Below are positions 50,397 to 62,372 of a DNA stretch of 64,000 bases, in pieces. Numbering within the stretch: position 1 is the first letter of the stretch; each line of letters begins with the position of its first letter. Position numbers and translations under genes: made by a program. The stretch is from JACPRL01 sp035573715 (GTDB lineage Bacteria; Acidobacteriota; Terriglobia; Acidiferrales; 2-02-FULL-67-57), in assembly GCA_035573715.1 (NCBI GenBank), contig DATLZZ010000007.1, positions 186,001-250,000 of the forward strand. Direction: 5' to 3'. Under the pieces are notes generated by a model. It did no database searches. It saw only the letters and a program-made list of their open reading frames with translations, and had not been told where the DNA came from.

Positions 50397-51497
50397 ATTG
50401 AAACGGGCACGATGGTCCTGAGAAGAGTACTCGGCTGTATCGAGTAGGAGGCTCAGGGCCAAAGGCGCAAAATTCGCCCGCGCACTCCGTCCTGCTCGGA
50501 GGAGTGCGCGTAGATTCAGCGCGCGACCCTCTCCGCTTCAATCGCGAAGCGGGGAGAAGCTTGCTCGGTTTCTGGACCCTTGGTCTCGCTTGCATCGGGA
50601 CTGTGGGTGCAGAGGATTGAGTAAGTTTTGTGGTCAAGCTAATAAGGGCGTACGGTGAATGCCTTGGCGCCAGCAGGCGATGAAGGACGTGGCCAGCTGC
50701 GATAAGCCTCGGGAAGCCGCAAGCAGGCTTTGATCCGAGGATGTCCGAATGGGGAAACCCATCCCGATAAAATCGGGATACGGCCCGCCGAATCCATAGG
50801 CGGGTACGAGCCAACCCAGGGAAGTGAACCATCTCAGTACCTGGAGGAAAATAAATCAAGCGAGATTCCGTCAGTAGCGGCGAGCGAACGCGGAAGAGCC
50901 CAAACCTCGAACCTGTAGCAATACAGGAACGGGGGGTTGTAGGACCGTCCACACGGAGTTACCAATCCGTCCGATAAGTGAACGGCGTGGAAACGCCGGC
51001 CAAAGAGGGTGATAGCCCCGTAACTGAAATCGGTGCGGACTCCGGACGGTATCCTGAGTACCACGGGACACGAGAAATCCTGTGGGAAGCTGGGGGGACC
51101 TTCCTCCAAGGCTAAATACTCGCTGGCGACCGATAGTGAACCAGTACCGTGAGGGAAAGGTGAAAAGCACCCCTGCGAGGGGAGTGAAAGAGTACCTGAA
51201 ACCGTATGCCTACAAGCAGTCGGAGTCCCGCCCTTTCAGCCCATGTCGACAACGAGGTTGGCATGAGGTTGGGAGTGGGTTGAAAGGGCGGGATGACGGC
51301 GTGCCTCTTGCATAATGAGCCGGCTAGTTACTCTCAGTAGCGAGGCGAAGCGAAAGCCAGCCGTAGCGAAAGCGAGTCCGAATAGGGCGACCAGTTGCTG
51401 GGAGTAGACGCGAAGCGGGATGATCTATCCTTGGCCAGGGCGAATCCCGATTAACCATCGGGAGGAGGCCCGAACCGGTGTTGGTTGAAAACAGCTC

Positions 51498-51533
<36 letters not shown>

Positions 51534-51677
51534 TTCCGTGATAGCTCGTTCTCCCCGAAATAGTTTTAGGGCTAGCCTCGAGTGATTCGTCGCGGTGGTA
51601 GAGCACTGGATGGGCTAGGGGGCATTAAAGCCTACCGACTCCAACCAAACTCCGAATGCCGCGCACGTCAGCTCGGG

Positions 51678-51730
<53 letters not shown>

Positions 51731-51782
51731 CCGGCTAAGGTCCCCAAGTGCAGGCTAAGTGGGAAAGGGCGTGGAGTTGCTT

Positions 51783-51819
<37 letters not shown>

Positions 51820-52566
51820 TAAAGAAAGCGTAACAGCTCACTGGTCAAGCGACTCCGCACCGACAATCCAACGGGGCTCAAGCCTGCCACCGAAGCCGCG
51901 GATTTCTGTCGGTTCTTCGGAACCGACAGGAGTGGTAGGGGAGCGTTCTGTGGAGTTTGAAGCTCGGACGCGAGTCCGGGTCGACGCCACGGAAGTGACT
52001 CTGCCGGCATAAGTAGCGATAAAGAGGGTGAGAATCCCTCTCGCCGAAAGCCTAAGGTTTCCTGAGCAACGTTCGTCGACTCAGGGTTAGCCGGTCCCTA
52101 AGGTGAGGCCGAAAGGCGTAACCGATGGACAGGGCGTCAATAATCGCCCGCTCCCATGTTCACGTTATGACGATGGGGGGACGCAGAAGGTAGGTGGAGC
52201 CTCGCGATGGATTGCGAGGTTGGAGGTTCTGGGAGGATCCGGTAGGCAAATCCGCCGGGTCAACTCTTGGGACAGACGCGAGGGCGCAAGCCCACAAAGT
52301 CCACTGGGCCACGCTGCCAAGAAAAACCCCTAAGCAGTGAACCGGGAACCGTACCTCAAACCGACACAGGTAGGCGAGGTGAATATCCACAGGCGCGCGA
52401 GTGAGAGCTCTCTCAGGAACTCGGCAAGTTGGCCCCGTAACCTCGGGAGAAGGGGCGCCCCGATAGTCCGACGCAAGTCGGACGTGTCGGGGCCGCAGTG
52501 AAAGGCGCTCTGCGACTGTTTAACAAAAACACAGGTCTCCGCAAAGTCACCAAAATGACGTATGGG

Positions 52567-52597
<31 letters not shown>

Positions 52598-52638
52598 CGC
52601 GAGGGGTCATCCCGACTTCGGTCGGGAGAAGCCGCTCG

Positions 52639-52684
<46 letters not shown>

Positions 52685-53322
52685 TGGTGCTCGCTAGCCT
52701 TAGTAAAACCGAACTATATGCGGGAAACTCCTCTCACAGCTGTCTGGTACTCGTCTTCGCGGTTGCTTCTGAGCCGGGAAGGCAGTAAAAAGCCAGCGGA
52801 CATGGGGACAATCCGCAGGGAAGGCCCCGCAAGGGGAACCCTCAGAGACTTTACGTTCGGTCTCGACCAATGAAGCTCGATGCCCAATGGGTGGTAGGGT
52901 TCGTTGACGGCGAAGGTTGTTTCTTTGTCGGCATCAATCCACACCCGGAAATGACCGCGGGATTTCAGGTGCTCCCTGAATTCACCGTCGTCCAGCACCG
53001 ACGCGACATTCAACTCCTCCACGCGCTGAAGGCCTTCTTCGGCTGCGGCGTGGTCCGAAGCAACCGGGAGGATCGAATGGCGTATCGGGTGCGGCGACTG
53101 GAGCACTTGAAGGAGAAGATTCTGCCGTTCTTCGAGCAGCACCCGCTGCACTCGAAGAAGCGGCAGGATTTCCTCAAGTTCCGCAAGGTCATCCGGTGGA
53201 TGGAGCAAGGCGAACACCTGCAACCCGAAGGAATCCGCAAGATTCGGGCATTGGCTGCGACCCTGAATCGTGGTCGAGGAAGAGAAAGTCCGGCTCCTCC
53301 GGAAACGGAGTGAGGACAACCG
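52685..53322 (+). other. Group I intron in 23S rRNA at the I-CeuI-type site (L1931)
   Basis: The conserved exon sequence ..CGGTCCTAAGGT is broken after T52684 and resumes with AGCGAAATTCC at 53,323; together they restore the universal 23S sequence around E. coli position 1931. The last intron base is G and the last exon base is T, as group I splicing needs. Core elements are visible: Q region ACAATCCGCAGGGAAG (about 52,808-52,822), R region CTCAGAGACTTTACG (52,841-52,855), and an S region whose AAAGTC (53,285-53,290) pairs with GACTTT (52,847-52,852) as P7; a P9 hairpin CTCCGGAAACGGAG follows. The endonuclease gene lies between R and S, in the P8 region. Confidence 0.9.
52870..53313 (+). CDS. 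LAGLIDADG homing endonuclease, intron-encoded
   Basis: A 147-residue protein. One LAGLIDADG motif (WVVGFVDGEGCFFVGI, about 7-22) is present, so it should act as a homodimer. GFQVLPEFTVVQHRRDIQLLHALKAFFGCGVVRSNREDRMAYRVRRLEHLKEKILPFFEQHPLHSKKRQDFLKFRKVIRWM is the usual fold. The family member I-CreI/I-CeuI cuts this same 23S target, so the intron-less allele is the likely substrate. The start ATG 52870 follows the P7/P3 region and the 3' end runs into the P7'/P9 strand, so gene and ribozyme overlap. It is complete and apparently intact. Confidence 0.92.
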   Translation: MKLDAQWVVGFVDGEGCFFVGINPHPEMTAGFQVLPEFTVVQHRRDIQLLHALKAFFGCGVVRSNREDRMAYRVRRLEHLKEKILPFFEQHPLHSKKRQDFLKFRKVIRWMEQGEHLQPEGIRKIRALAATLNRGRGRESPAPPETE

Positions 53323-53366
<44 letters not shown>

Positions 53367-53799
53367 CACCGACAGAGCGACTGTCTTGGAGAGCTGCTCG
53401 GCGAATTTGTGGTACCGGTGAAGACGCCGGTTGCCCGCACCGGGACGGAAAGACCCCGTGCACCTTTACTGCACCCTGGTCATGAGTAACGGGATTGTCT
53501 GCGCAGGATAGGTGGGAGGCTGTGAACCCATGCTCTCGGGCGTGGGGGAGCCAACGGTGAGATACCACCCTGATGATTCTGTCGCTCTAACCTCCTCCCC
53601 TCAGCGGGGAGAGGAACATGGCCAGGCGGGTAGTTTAGCTGGGGCGGCTGCCTCCTAAATGGTAACGGAGGCGCCCAAAGCTTGGCTCAGGCTGTTTGGA
53701 AATCAGCCGCGGAGTGCAAGGGCAGAAGCCAGGCTGACTGCGAGACCGACGGGTCGAGCAGAGACGAAAGTCGGGCCTAGTGATCCGGTGGTCCCGTAA

Positions 53800-53958
<159 letters not shown>

Positions 53959-54424
53959 TGGTACGTGAGCTGGGTTCAAAACGTCGTGAGACAGTTTGGT
54001 CCCTATCTGCAGTGGGCGCTGGAAGTTTGAGGGGGGCTGCTCCTAGTACGAGAGGACCGGAGTGGACGCACCTCTGGTGTACCGGTTGTCACGCCAGTGG
54101 CATCGCCGGGTAGCTATGTGCGGAAGAGATAACCGCTGAAAGCATCTAAGCGGGAAACTCGCCCCAAGATGAGACTTCCCGGAGGGTCAACCTCCCTGAA
54201 GGGTCGCGGAAGACTACCGCGTTGATAGGCCGGATGTGTAAGAGGAGCAATCCTTTGAGCTAACCGGTACTAATTGCCCGTGCGGCTTGATCCTATAATC
54301 GTGAGCGGAGCCGAAGCGCAGCGCTGTCGGCTCAGGAGGGCGTAATTCGTGGACGATGGTCAAACCCGCCTTGCTTTTTCCGGATAAAGTTTTCAGCGAA
54401 GGGCTGAAAACTTCATGATTTACG

Positions 54425-54539
54425 TCTGACGACCATGGCGAGGTGGAACCACCCCTTCCCATTCCGAACAGGGCCGTGAAACGCCTCAGCGCCGATGATA
54501 GTGCGGTGTATTCCGTGCGAAAGTAGGACATCGTCAGGC
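54425..54539 (+). rRNA. rrf: 5S ribosomal RNA
   Basis: About 115 bases closed by a TCTGACGA/TCGTCAGG terminal stem. It has the conserved CCATGGCGAGG, CCCATTCCGAACAGGGCCGTGAAACGCC and GCGCCGATGATAGTG blocks. The GAACAGG.CCGTGAAACG and CGCCGATGATAGTG forms are those of betaproteobacteria. The spacer from 23S is about 130 bases and contains no tRNA. Confidence 0.93.
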
Positions 54540-54553
54540 ACCCATCGAACGGG

Positions 54554-54585
54554 AAAGCCCGGCCTCGTCGAGGTCGGGCTTTTTC
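54554..54585 (+). terminator. rRNA operon terminator
   Basis: AAAGCCCGGCCTCG..AGGTCGGGCTTT hairpin followed by TTTTTC, 15 bases after 5S rRNA. Confidence 0.85.
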
Positions 54586-54625
54586 ATTTGTGGGCGCAAA
54601 TGCGCTTTTCAGCATCGGCCGCGGA

Positions 54626-55849
54626 TCAATCGCCTTCTACTGCCGGATCAGGAATGTGATTGAAAGCGATCCGCATCGGCGCCGCTTTCAACGCTAAGTG
54701 CGCGCCGCCGAAGTAGACGGTGTTGCTGCCGTAGCGCAGGTTGAGCCGGTCCATCGTCGCGTTGAGCCGGTTGCGGGCCTCGACATCATCGAACAGCGAT
54801 CGCGGCTGATGGATTTCCTCCTCGAGCTCGTGCAGGGTGATGCCTACGGCCAGGGGCACCGAGGGCGGCTGCTCGGGGTAGCCGGACCACGCTCGCCCGA
54901 GCGCCTCGAGCAACTGCAGCGTGTCCTGGGTGAGATCGAAGCGGACGCGCCGTTCCCAGCGGGCGCCGTTGAGCCACTTGACCTGCACCTCGAGAGCCCC
55001 CGCAACGAGCCCGTAGCGCCTCAGGCGCATCGCGGCCTTCTGCAGCAGGCGGTGCAGCACGGAGCGAGCGGCACGGCGCGAGCGCAGCGCCGGCGGCAGC
55101 ACGTGCGAATGCCCGATACTCGAGCGTACCGTCGGCGGCTCGGGAAGCCATTTCCCCCGCAGCCTCTCGTAGATGCGCTCGCCGCCAATCCCGCCCCAGG
55201 CGTGGCGCAGTGTCGCCTTGTCCGCGCGGCATAGCGCTTCGACGGTGGTGATGCCGAGCGCCCGCAGGCGCTTTTCCATCTTTTCCCCGATTCCGCATAG
55301 CTCGCACAGCTTCAGCCCGTACAGGCACTCGGGCAGGTCCTGCTCCTCGATCACGGCGAGGCCGTCCGGTTTCTGCAGCTCGGTGGCGGTCTTGGCGAGG
55401 AACACATTGGGCGCGATGCCGATCGAGCAGCGCAGTTGCGCGCCCACCCGGGACGCGACAGCGCTCTTGATCGCGCCCGCGAGCGCCACCGCTCGTTCGC
55501 GCTGCCGCTCGGCCCCGTGCAGCTCGCAGTACATCTCGTCTATGGAGAGCACCTTTTCCACGTGGGCGCACGACTCCACCGCCTCGACCAGGCGGTGGTG
55601 GAACTCCACGTAGACCGCCGGCCGTGCCTCCACCAGCTGCAGCGCGGGACACAGCTGCCTTGCTTCCCGCACGAGCGTCCCTGTCCTGACGCCGAGCTGT
55701 TTGGCCTCGTAGCTTGCGGCGATGCAGCAGGTGGTTTCGGCAAGCACGGGCACCACCGCCACGGGCCGGCCGCGCAGCTCGGGGCGAAGCTGCTGCTCGA
55801 CCGAGGCGAAATAGGAATTGAAATCAATATAGAGCGCCCGCAGCGGCAT
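54626..55849 (-). CDS. Y-family (translesion) DNA polymerase
   Basis: A 407-residue protein: MPLRALYIDFNSYFASVEQQ (catalytic Asp9), the steric-gate region, TTCCIAASYEAKQLGVRTGT and SIDEMYCELHG (catalytic Asp-Glu), then the thumb with helix-hairpin-helix (LPECLYGLKLCELCGIGEKMEKRLRALGITTVEALC) and a little-finger domain. Both catalytic carboxylate sites are present, so it should be active, unlike ImuB. It is a proteobacterial Y-family group often misnamed type VI secretion protein ImpB. It synthesises across damaged template. It has no LexA-type or imuA/dnaE2 neighbours here. It starts next to a run of nine G (55,850-55,858). Confidence 0.85.
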   Translation of the reverse strand: MPLRALYIDFNSYFASVEQQLRPELRGRPVAVVPVLAETTCCIAASYEAKQLGVRTGTLVREARQLCPALQLVEARPAVYVEFHHRLVEAVESCAHVEKVLSIDEMYCELHGAERQRERAVALAGAIKSAVASRVGAQLRCSIGIAPNVFLAKTATELQKPDGLAVIEEQDLPECLYGLKLCELCGIGEKMEKRLRALGITTVEALCRADKATLRHAWGGIGGERIYERLRGKWLPEPPTVRSSIGHSHVLPPALRSRRAARSVLHRLLQKAAMRLRRYGLVAGALEVQVKWLNGARWERRVRFDLTQDTLQLLEALGRAWSGYPEQPPSVPLAVGITLHELEEEIHQPRSLFDDVEARNRLNATMDRLNLRYGSNTVYFGGAHLALKAAPMRIAFNHIPDPAVEGD

Positions 55850-55898
55850 GGGGGGGGGCGGCAGTTACCCGATCCTGCCAGGAATTCTATCCAACCTG

Positions 55899-55927
55899 TT
55901 GGATTTGGGAGTGATTTTTGATACACT
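55899..55927 (+). promoter_or_regulatory. Promoter of the rimP-nusA-infB operon
   Basis: TTGGAT (55,899-55,904) and TACACT (55,922-55,927) are 17 bp apart, with TTTTGA as an extended -10. Transcription would start near 55,934, 64 bases before rimP. Confidence 0.65.
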
Positions 55928-55953
55928 TACAACCCCGGTTCTGGGGAAACGAG

Positions 55954-55977
55954 AAATGGGCGGCTCGCCCATTTTTT
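55954..55977 (+). terminator. Terminator-like hairpin in the rimP leader (attenuator candidate)
   Basis: A perfect 9-bp stem AAATGGGCG/CGCCCATTT with a GCT loop, ending in a T-run, lies between the promoter and rimP. A terminator in this leader could allow feedback by NusA or RimP. Confidence 0.6.
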
Positions 55978-55997
55978 GTTTGTGGCGTGAGTTCGAC

Positions 55998-56426
55998 ATG
56001 GATTTGAACGGGTTGCTGGAGCGAACCGTGGCCGGCATGGGCTACGAGATGGTGGACCTCGAGCGTTCCGCCAGGGGGCGGCTGCTGCGGCTTTACATAG
56101 ACAAGCCGGGCGGCGTCACCGTGGAGGACTGCGCCACGGTGAGCCACCAGGTGAGCCACGTGCTGGCGGTGGAGAACGTGGATTACGAGCGGCTGGAGGT
56201 GTCCTCGCCCGGGCTCGACCGGCTGCTCAAGAAGGAGCGGGATTTCGTGCGTTTTGCGGGACAGAGGGCGCGCGTGAGGATGCGCGTGCCGGTGGGCGGC
56301 CAGCGCAATTTCGTTGGCGTGCTGCGCGAGGCCGCAGCGGGCAGGGTGGTGCTCGAGGTGGACGGCAAGGTGGTGTCGCTCGAGCTCGGCGACGTCGAAA
56401 CGGCGCGTCTGGTACCGAACATTTAG
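55998..56426 (+). CDS. rimP: Ribosome maturation factor RimP
   Basis: A 142-residue protein from ATG 55998 (MDLNGLLERTVAGMGYEMVDLE); the longer open frame upstream crosses the promoter. It has the N-terminal RimP domain (LLRLYIDKPGGVTVEDCATVSHQVSHVLAVENVDYERLEVSSPGLDRLLKKERDFVRFAGQ) and the C-terminal SH3-like part (FVGVLREAAAGRVVLEVDGKVVSLEL). It helps assemble the 30S subunit. It is first in the conserved rimP-nusA-infB-rbfA-truB operon, 15 bases before nusA. Confidence 0.95.
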   Translation: MDLNGLLERTVAGMGYEMVDLERSARGRLLRLYIDKPGGVTVEDCATVSHQVSHVLAVENVDYERLEVSSPGLDRLLKKERDFVRFAGQRARVRMRVPVGGQRNFVGVLREAAAGRVVLEVDGKVVSLELGDVETARLVPNI

Positions 56427-56441
56427 CGCGAGGGGTTCTGG

Positions 56442-57926
56442 ATGAGCCGCGAGATTCTGATGCTGGTGGATGCCCTGGCGAGGGAGAAGAATGTCGACAA
56501 GGCGATCGTCTTCGGCGCACTCGAGCAGGCGCTCGCCTCGGCGACCAAGAAGCGCTTCCGCGAGGACGTGGACGTGCGGGTCTCGATCGATCCCGTCAGC
56601 GGGGACTACAAATCGTTCCGGCGCTGGCAGGTGGTGCCGGACGAGGCGCTGGAGGCGCCCGCCCGCCAGATTGCCCTCTCGGAGGCGCTCAAGCGCGATC
56701 CCGCCCTCAAGCCCGAGGATTACATCGAGGAGCCGCTCGAGCCGGTCGAGTTCGGGCGCATCGGCGCGCAGACCGCCAAGCAGGTGATCCTGCAGAAGAT
56801 CCGGGACGCCGAGCGCGAGCAGATCCTCAACGACTTCCTCGCGCGCAAGGAACCCCTGGTCACCGGTGTCATCAAGCGCATGGAGCGCGGCAACGCGATT
56901 GTCGAGTCAGGACGGCTGGAGGCGGTGCTGCCGCGCGACCAGATGATTCCGAAGGAGAACCTGCGCGTCGGCGACCGCGTGAAGGCCTATGTCTGGAAGA
57001 TAGATCGCTCGAGCCGCGGCCCGCAGCTCATCCTCTCGCGCACCGCCCCCGAGTTCATCGTCAAGCTCTTCGAGATCGAGGTACCGGAGCTGGAAGACGG
57101 TCTCCTCGAAATCAAGGCGGCAGCGCGCGACCCTGGCTCGCGCGCGAAAATCGCTGTGCATTCCCGGGACCGCCGGATCGATCCGATCGGCACCTGCGTC
57201 GGGATGCGCGGCTCGCGCGTGCAAGCGGTGACCTCCGAGCTTGCCGGAGAGCGCGTGGATATCGTGCTGTGGTCCGAGGATCCAGCACAGTTCGTGATCA
57301 ATGCGCTCGCGCCCGCCGAGGTGAGCAAGATCAAGGTGGACGAGGAGGCGCACAGCATGGACATCGTGGTGGACGAGGAGAACCTCGCCCAGGCGATCGG
57401 CCGCAACGGCCAGAATGTACGCCTCGCCTCCGAGCTGACCGGCTGGGAGCTCAACATCATGACGATGGAGGAGTCCCAGAAGAAGGGCGAGGAGGAGGCG
57501 GCGCGGGTGCGCAAGCTCTTCATGGAGCGGCTCGACGTGGACGAGGAGGTCGCTGACATCCTGGCGCAGGAGGGCTTCAGCACGCTCGAGGAGGTCGCCT
57601 ACGTGCCGCTCTCCGAGATGCTGGAGATCGAGGCTTTCGACGAGGCGACTGTCAACGAGCTGAGAAGCCGTGCCCGCAATGCGCTGCTCACTCAAGCGAT
57701 CGCGAGCGAGGAGCAGGTGGAGCACGACATCGAGGACCTGATGAAGGTCGAAGGGATGGACAACGACACCGCCCGGCTGCTCGCTTCGAAGGGTGTGGGC
57801 ACCCAGGAAGCGCTCGCCGATTTCGCCACCGATGACTTGGTCGAGCTGACGGGTCTCGACGCCGAGCGCGCGAAGCAGCTGATCATGGCGGCGCGCGCGC
57901 CGTGGTTCGCCGAGGCCGGATCCTGA
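56442..57926 (+). CDS. nusA: Transcription termination/antitermination factor NusA
   Basis: A 494-residue protein. The N-terminal RNA-polymerase-binding domain (MSREILMLVDALAREKNVDKAIVFGALEQAL) is followed by an S1 domain (about 135-200; GVIKRMERGNAIVESGRLEAVLPRDQMIPKE), two KH domains (about 205-345; RRIDPIGTCVGMRGSRVQAVTSEL and NLAQAIGRNGQNVRLASELTGW) and two C-terminal acidic HhH repeats (about 365-490) as in beta- and gamma-proteobacteria. It modulates pausing, termination and rRNA antitermination through boxA. It lies 16 bases before infB. Confidence 0.97.
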   Translation: MSREILMLVDALAREKNVDKAIVFGALEQALASATKKRFREDVDVRVSIDPVSGDYKSFRRWQVVPDEALEAPARQIALSEALKRDPALKPEDYIEEPLEPVEFGRIGAQTAKQVILQKIRDAEREQILNDFLARKEPLVTGVIKRMERGNAIVESGRLEAVLPRDQMIPKENLRVGDRVKAYVWKIDRSSRGPQLILSRTAPEFIVKLFEIEVPELEDGLLEIKAAARDPGSRAKIAVHSRDRRIDPIGTCVGMRGSRVQAVTSELAGERVDIVLWSEDPAQFVINALAPAEVSKIKVDEEAHSMDIVVDEENLAQAIGRNGQNVRLASELTGWELNIMTMEESQKKGEEEAARVRKLFMERLDVDEEVADILAQEGFSTLEEVAYVPLSEMLEIEAFDEATVNELRSRARNALLTQAIASEEQVEHDIEDLMKVEGMDNDTARLLASKGVGTQEALADFATDDLVELTGLDAERAKQLIMAARAPWFAEAGS

Positions 57927-57942
57927 GAAAGACCGGGGAGCC

Positions 57943-60468
<2,526 letters not shown>

Positions 60469-60569
60469 GGCGAGCGCGCTGTTCAAGGCTCGGAGTTCGA
60501 GGTTCCGGGTTGTCAGCTTCCGGATCCCGGTCCTTCACCTGGAAGCTGGGGCATTGAACGGCGAAGGCC

Positions 60570-60947
60570 ATGCCGAGAGACTATCCCCGCAGCCGCCGCA
60601 TCGCGGAGCAGATCCGGCGCGAGCTATCGGAGATCGTGCGCCTCGAACTCAAGGACCCCCGCGTCGGCATGATCACCCTCACCGACGTGGAGGTGACGCC
60701 GGACAACGCCTACGCCAGGGTCTATTTCACGCTACTGGGGGATGCCGCCAGGGTCGAGGAGGCGACCGCCGGCCTGGAGCGCGCAGCGGGATTTCTGCGC
60801 AGCCAGCTCGCGCGGCGCCTGAGGCTGCGCACGGTGCCGGAGCTCCAGTTCAGGCACGACATCTCGGTCGAGCGCGGAATGCGGCTCTCGCAGCTCATTG
60901 ACTCTGCGGTCGCCGAGGACAGAAAGCGGCACGGCCGGCGCAAATGA
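60570..60947 (+). CDS. rbfA: Ribosome-binding factor A
   Basis: A 125-residue KH-fold protein: MPRDYPRSRRIAEQIRRELSEIVRLELKDPRVGMITLTDVEVTPDNAYARVYFTLLG and ELQFRHDISVERGMRLSQLID. It acts in late 30S maturation at the 16S 5' helix. Its end overlaps the truB start by 4 bases (ATGA). The 101-base gap from infB (60,469-60,569) shows no feature. Confidence 0.95.
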   Translation: MPRDYPRSRRIAEQIRRELSEIVRLELKDPRVGMITLTDVEVTPDNAYARVYFTLLGDAARVEEATAGLERAAGFLRSQLARRLRLRTVPELQFRHDISVERGMRLSQLIDSAVAEDRKRHGRRK

Positions 60948-61900
60948 CCGCGGACACGTACGCGCCCGCGCGAGGAATGCGCCGCCGCGTGGACGGCGTG
61001 CTCCCGCTCGACAAGCCCGCCGGTATTTCCTCCCACAGCGCGGTGCAGAGGGTCAAGCGTCTCTACCGCGCGCTCAAGGCCGGTCATACCGGAACGCTCG
61101 ACCCCGCGGCGACCGGGCTTCTTCCGGTGTGCCTGGGCGAGGCGACCAAGTTTTCGCACCTCCTGCTCGATGCGGACAAGACCTATCTTGCCTCGATCCG
61201 GCTCGGGATGGTGACCAGCACGGGCGACCTCGAGGGGGAAGTCACGGCCCGCCGCGCGGTCAGGGTGGAGGAGGAACAGGTCAGGGCGGCGCTCAAGGAG
61301 TTCGTGGGCGAGCTGCTCCAGACGCCCCCGATGCACAGTGCTATCAAGCGCGGCGGCATGCCGCTCTACAAACTCGCCCGGGCCGGCCGGGAAGTGCCGC
61401 GCCCGCCTCGCAAGGTGCGAATCCTCGCTCTGGAGCTGGTAAGCTTTGAGGGCGAGGAACTCACGGTCCTGGTCACCTGCAGCAAGGGCACCTATGTGCG
61501 CGTGCTCGCCGAGGACATCGGACGCACGCTCGGCTGCGGCGCCTGCCTCTCCGCGCTGCGGCGCACGGCGGTGGGCGGATTCGATCTTGCAGCGGCGGTG
61601 GGGCTGGAGCGGCTGGAGGCCGCTTCCGAGAGCGAGCGCGATGCGCTGCTCATGCCGGTGGATGCGCTGGTTGCGTCGCTTCCCCGCTGTGACCTCGACG
61701 AGACCGGCGCGCGGCGTCTGAGACATGGCCAGCCGGTCGAATGGGGCGGTGCCGCCTGGAGGGGGCTCGCCCGCGTCTATGGGCCCGGCCGCGAGTTTCT
61801 GGGCGTGGCCGAGATGCTCGCTCCCGGGCGTATCGTTCCGCGCAGGCTGTGCTCTACCGCAACCATGCCGGCGCCTCCCGGAGGGCGCACTATTGCTTGA
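60944..61900 (+). CDS. truB: tRNA pseudouridine(55) synthase
   Basis: A 318-residue protein. The catalytic motif is HTGTLDPAATGLLPVCLGEATKFS with Asp53; LDKPAGISSHSAVQRVKRLY precedes it. Then TGDLEGEV, QTPPMHSAIKRGGMPLYKLARAGREVPRPPR and SKGTYVRVLAEDIGRTLG, all TruB signatures. The C-terminal part is a proteobacterial PUA-like extension. It modifies U55 in the T loop of tRNAs. It overlaps rbfA by 4 bases. Confidence 0.96.
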   Translation: MTADTYAPARGMRRRVDGVLPLDKPAGISSHSAVQRVKRLYRALKAGHTGTLDPAATGLLPVCLGEATKFSHLLLDADKTYLASIRLGMVTSTGDLEGEVTARRAVRVEEEQVRAALKEFVGELLQTPPMHSAIKRGGMPLYKLARAGREVPRPPRKVRILALELVSFEGEELTVLVTCSKGTYVRVLAEDIGRTLGCGACLSALRRTAVGGFDLAAAVGLERLEAASESERDALLMPVDALVASLPRCDLDETGARRLRHGQPVEWGGAAWRGLARVYGPGREFLGVAEMLAPGRIVPRRLCSTATMPAPPGGRTIA

Positions 61901-61968
61901 GAAACCGTGGGTTAGAGAGTAGAATAACGCCCTTTCCAAAAAGTGGAGAATTTCCGAGCGGAGATACG

Positions 61969-62238
61969 ATGGCGATCACTACCCAGCAAAAGGCCCAGCT
62001 GGTGAAGGAATACCAGCGCTCCAAAGCCGACACCGGATCGCCCGAGGTGCAGATCGCGCTGCTCACGGCGCGCATCACCGACCTCACGGAGCACTTCAAG
62101 ACTCACGTCAAGGACCATCATTCCCGCCGCGGCCTGCTGCGGATGGTGAGCCGCCGTCGCAAGCTCCTCGACTATCTCAAGCGGGCGGACGCAGACAAGT
62201 ACCGCCAGCTGATCGACCGCCTTGGACTCCGCAAGTAA
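61969..62238 (+). CDS. rpsO: 30S ribosomal protein S15
   Basis: An 89-residue protein from ATG 61969: MAITTQQKAQLVKEYQRSKADTGSPEVQIALLTARITDLTEHFKTHVKDHHSRRGLLRMVSRRRKLLDYLKRADADKYRQLIDRLGLRK, the standard length and the SPEVQIALLT..H..DHHSRRGL signature. It binds the central domain of 16S rRNA. The position between truB and pnp matches the order in gammaproteobacteria and some betaproteobacteria. Confidence 0.97.
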   Translation: MAITTQQKAQLVKEYQRSKADTGSPEVQIALLTARITDLTEHFKTHVKDHHSRRGLLRMVSRRRKLLDYLKRADADKYRQLIDRLGLRK

Positions 62239-62295
62239 GTCCACCTGTCATGGGCGCCATCGCGGGCTGCCCGCGCGGCACTCCGCCCGCCCGCG

Positions 62296-62358
62296 CCGCT
62301 CGATCCGCCGATGATGCATCGCCGACCCGAGGCCGCACGAGCGGTCTTTTTTATTTTT
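62296..62358 (+). terminator. Terminator/processing hairpin between rpsO and pnp
   Basis: A CCGCTCG (62,296-62,302) and CGAGCGG (62,338-62,344) stem enclosing an inner hairpin, followed by TCTTTTTTATTTTT. The rpsO-pnp space is known in E. coli to hold a terminator and an RNase III site that controls pnp. Confidence 0.7.
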
Positions 62359-62372
62359 GCAGGGGAAGAGCT

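Noticed and set aside
54626..55849. Type VI secretion protein ImpB
   Set aside because: The name is a database artefact for this Y-family group; the catalytic motifs are those of translesion polymerases and no T6SS gene is near.
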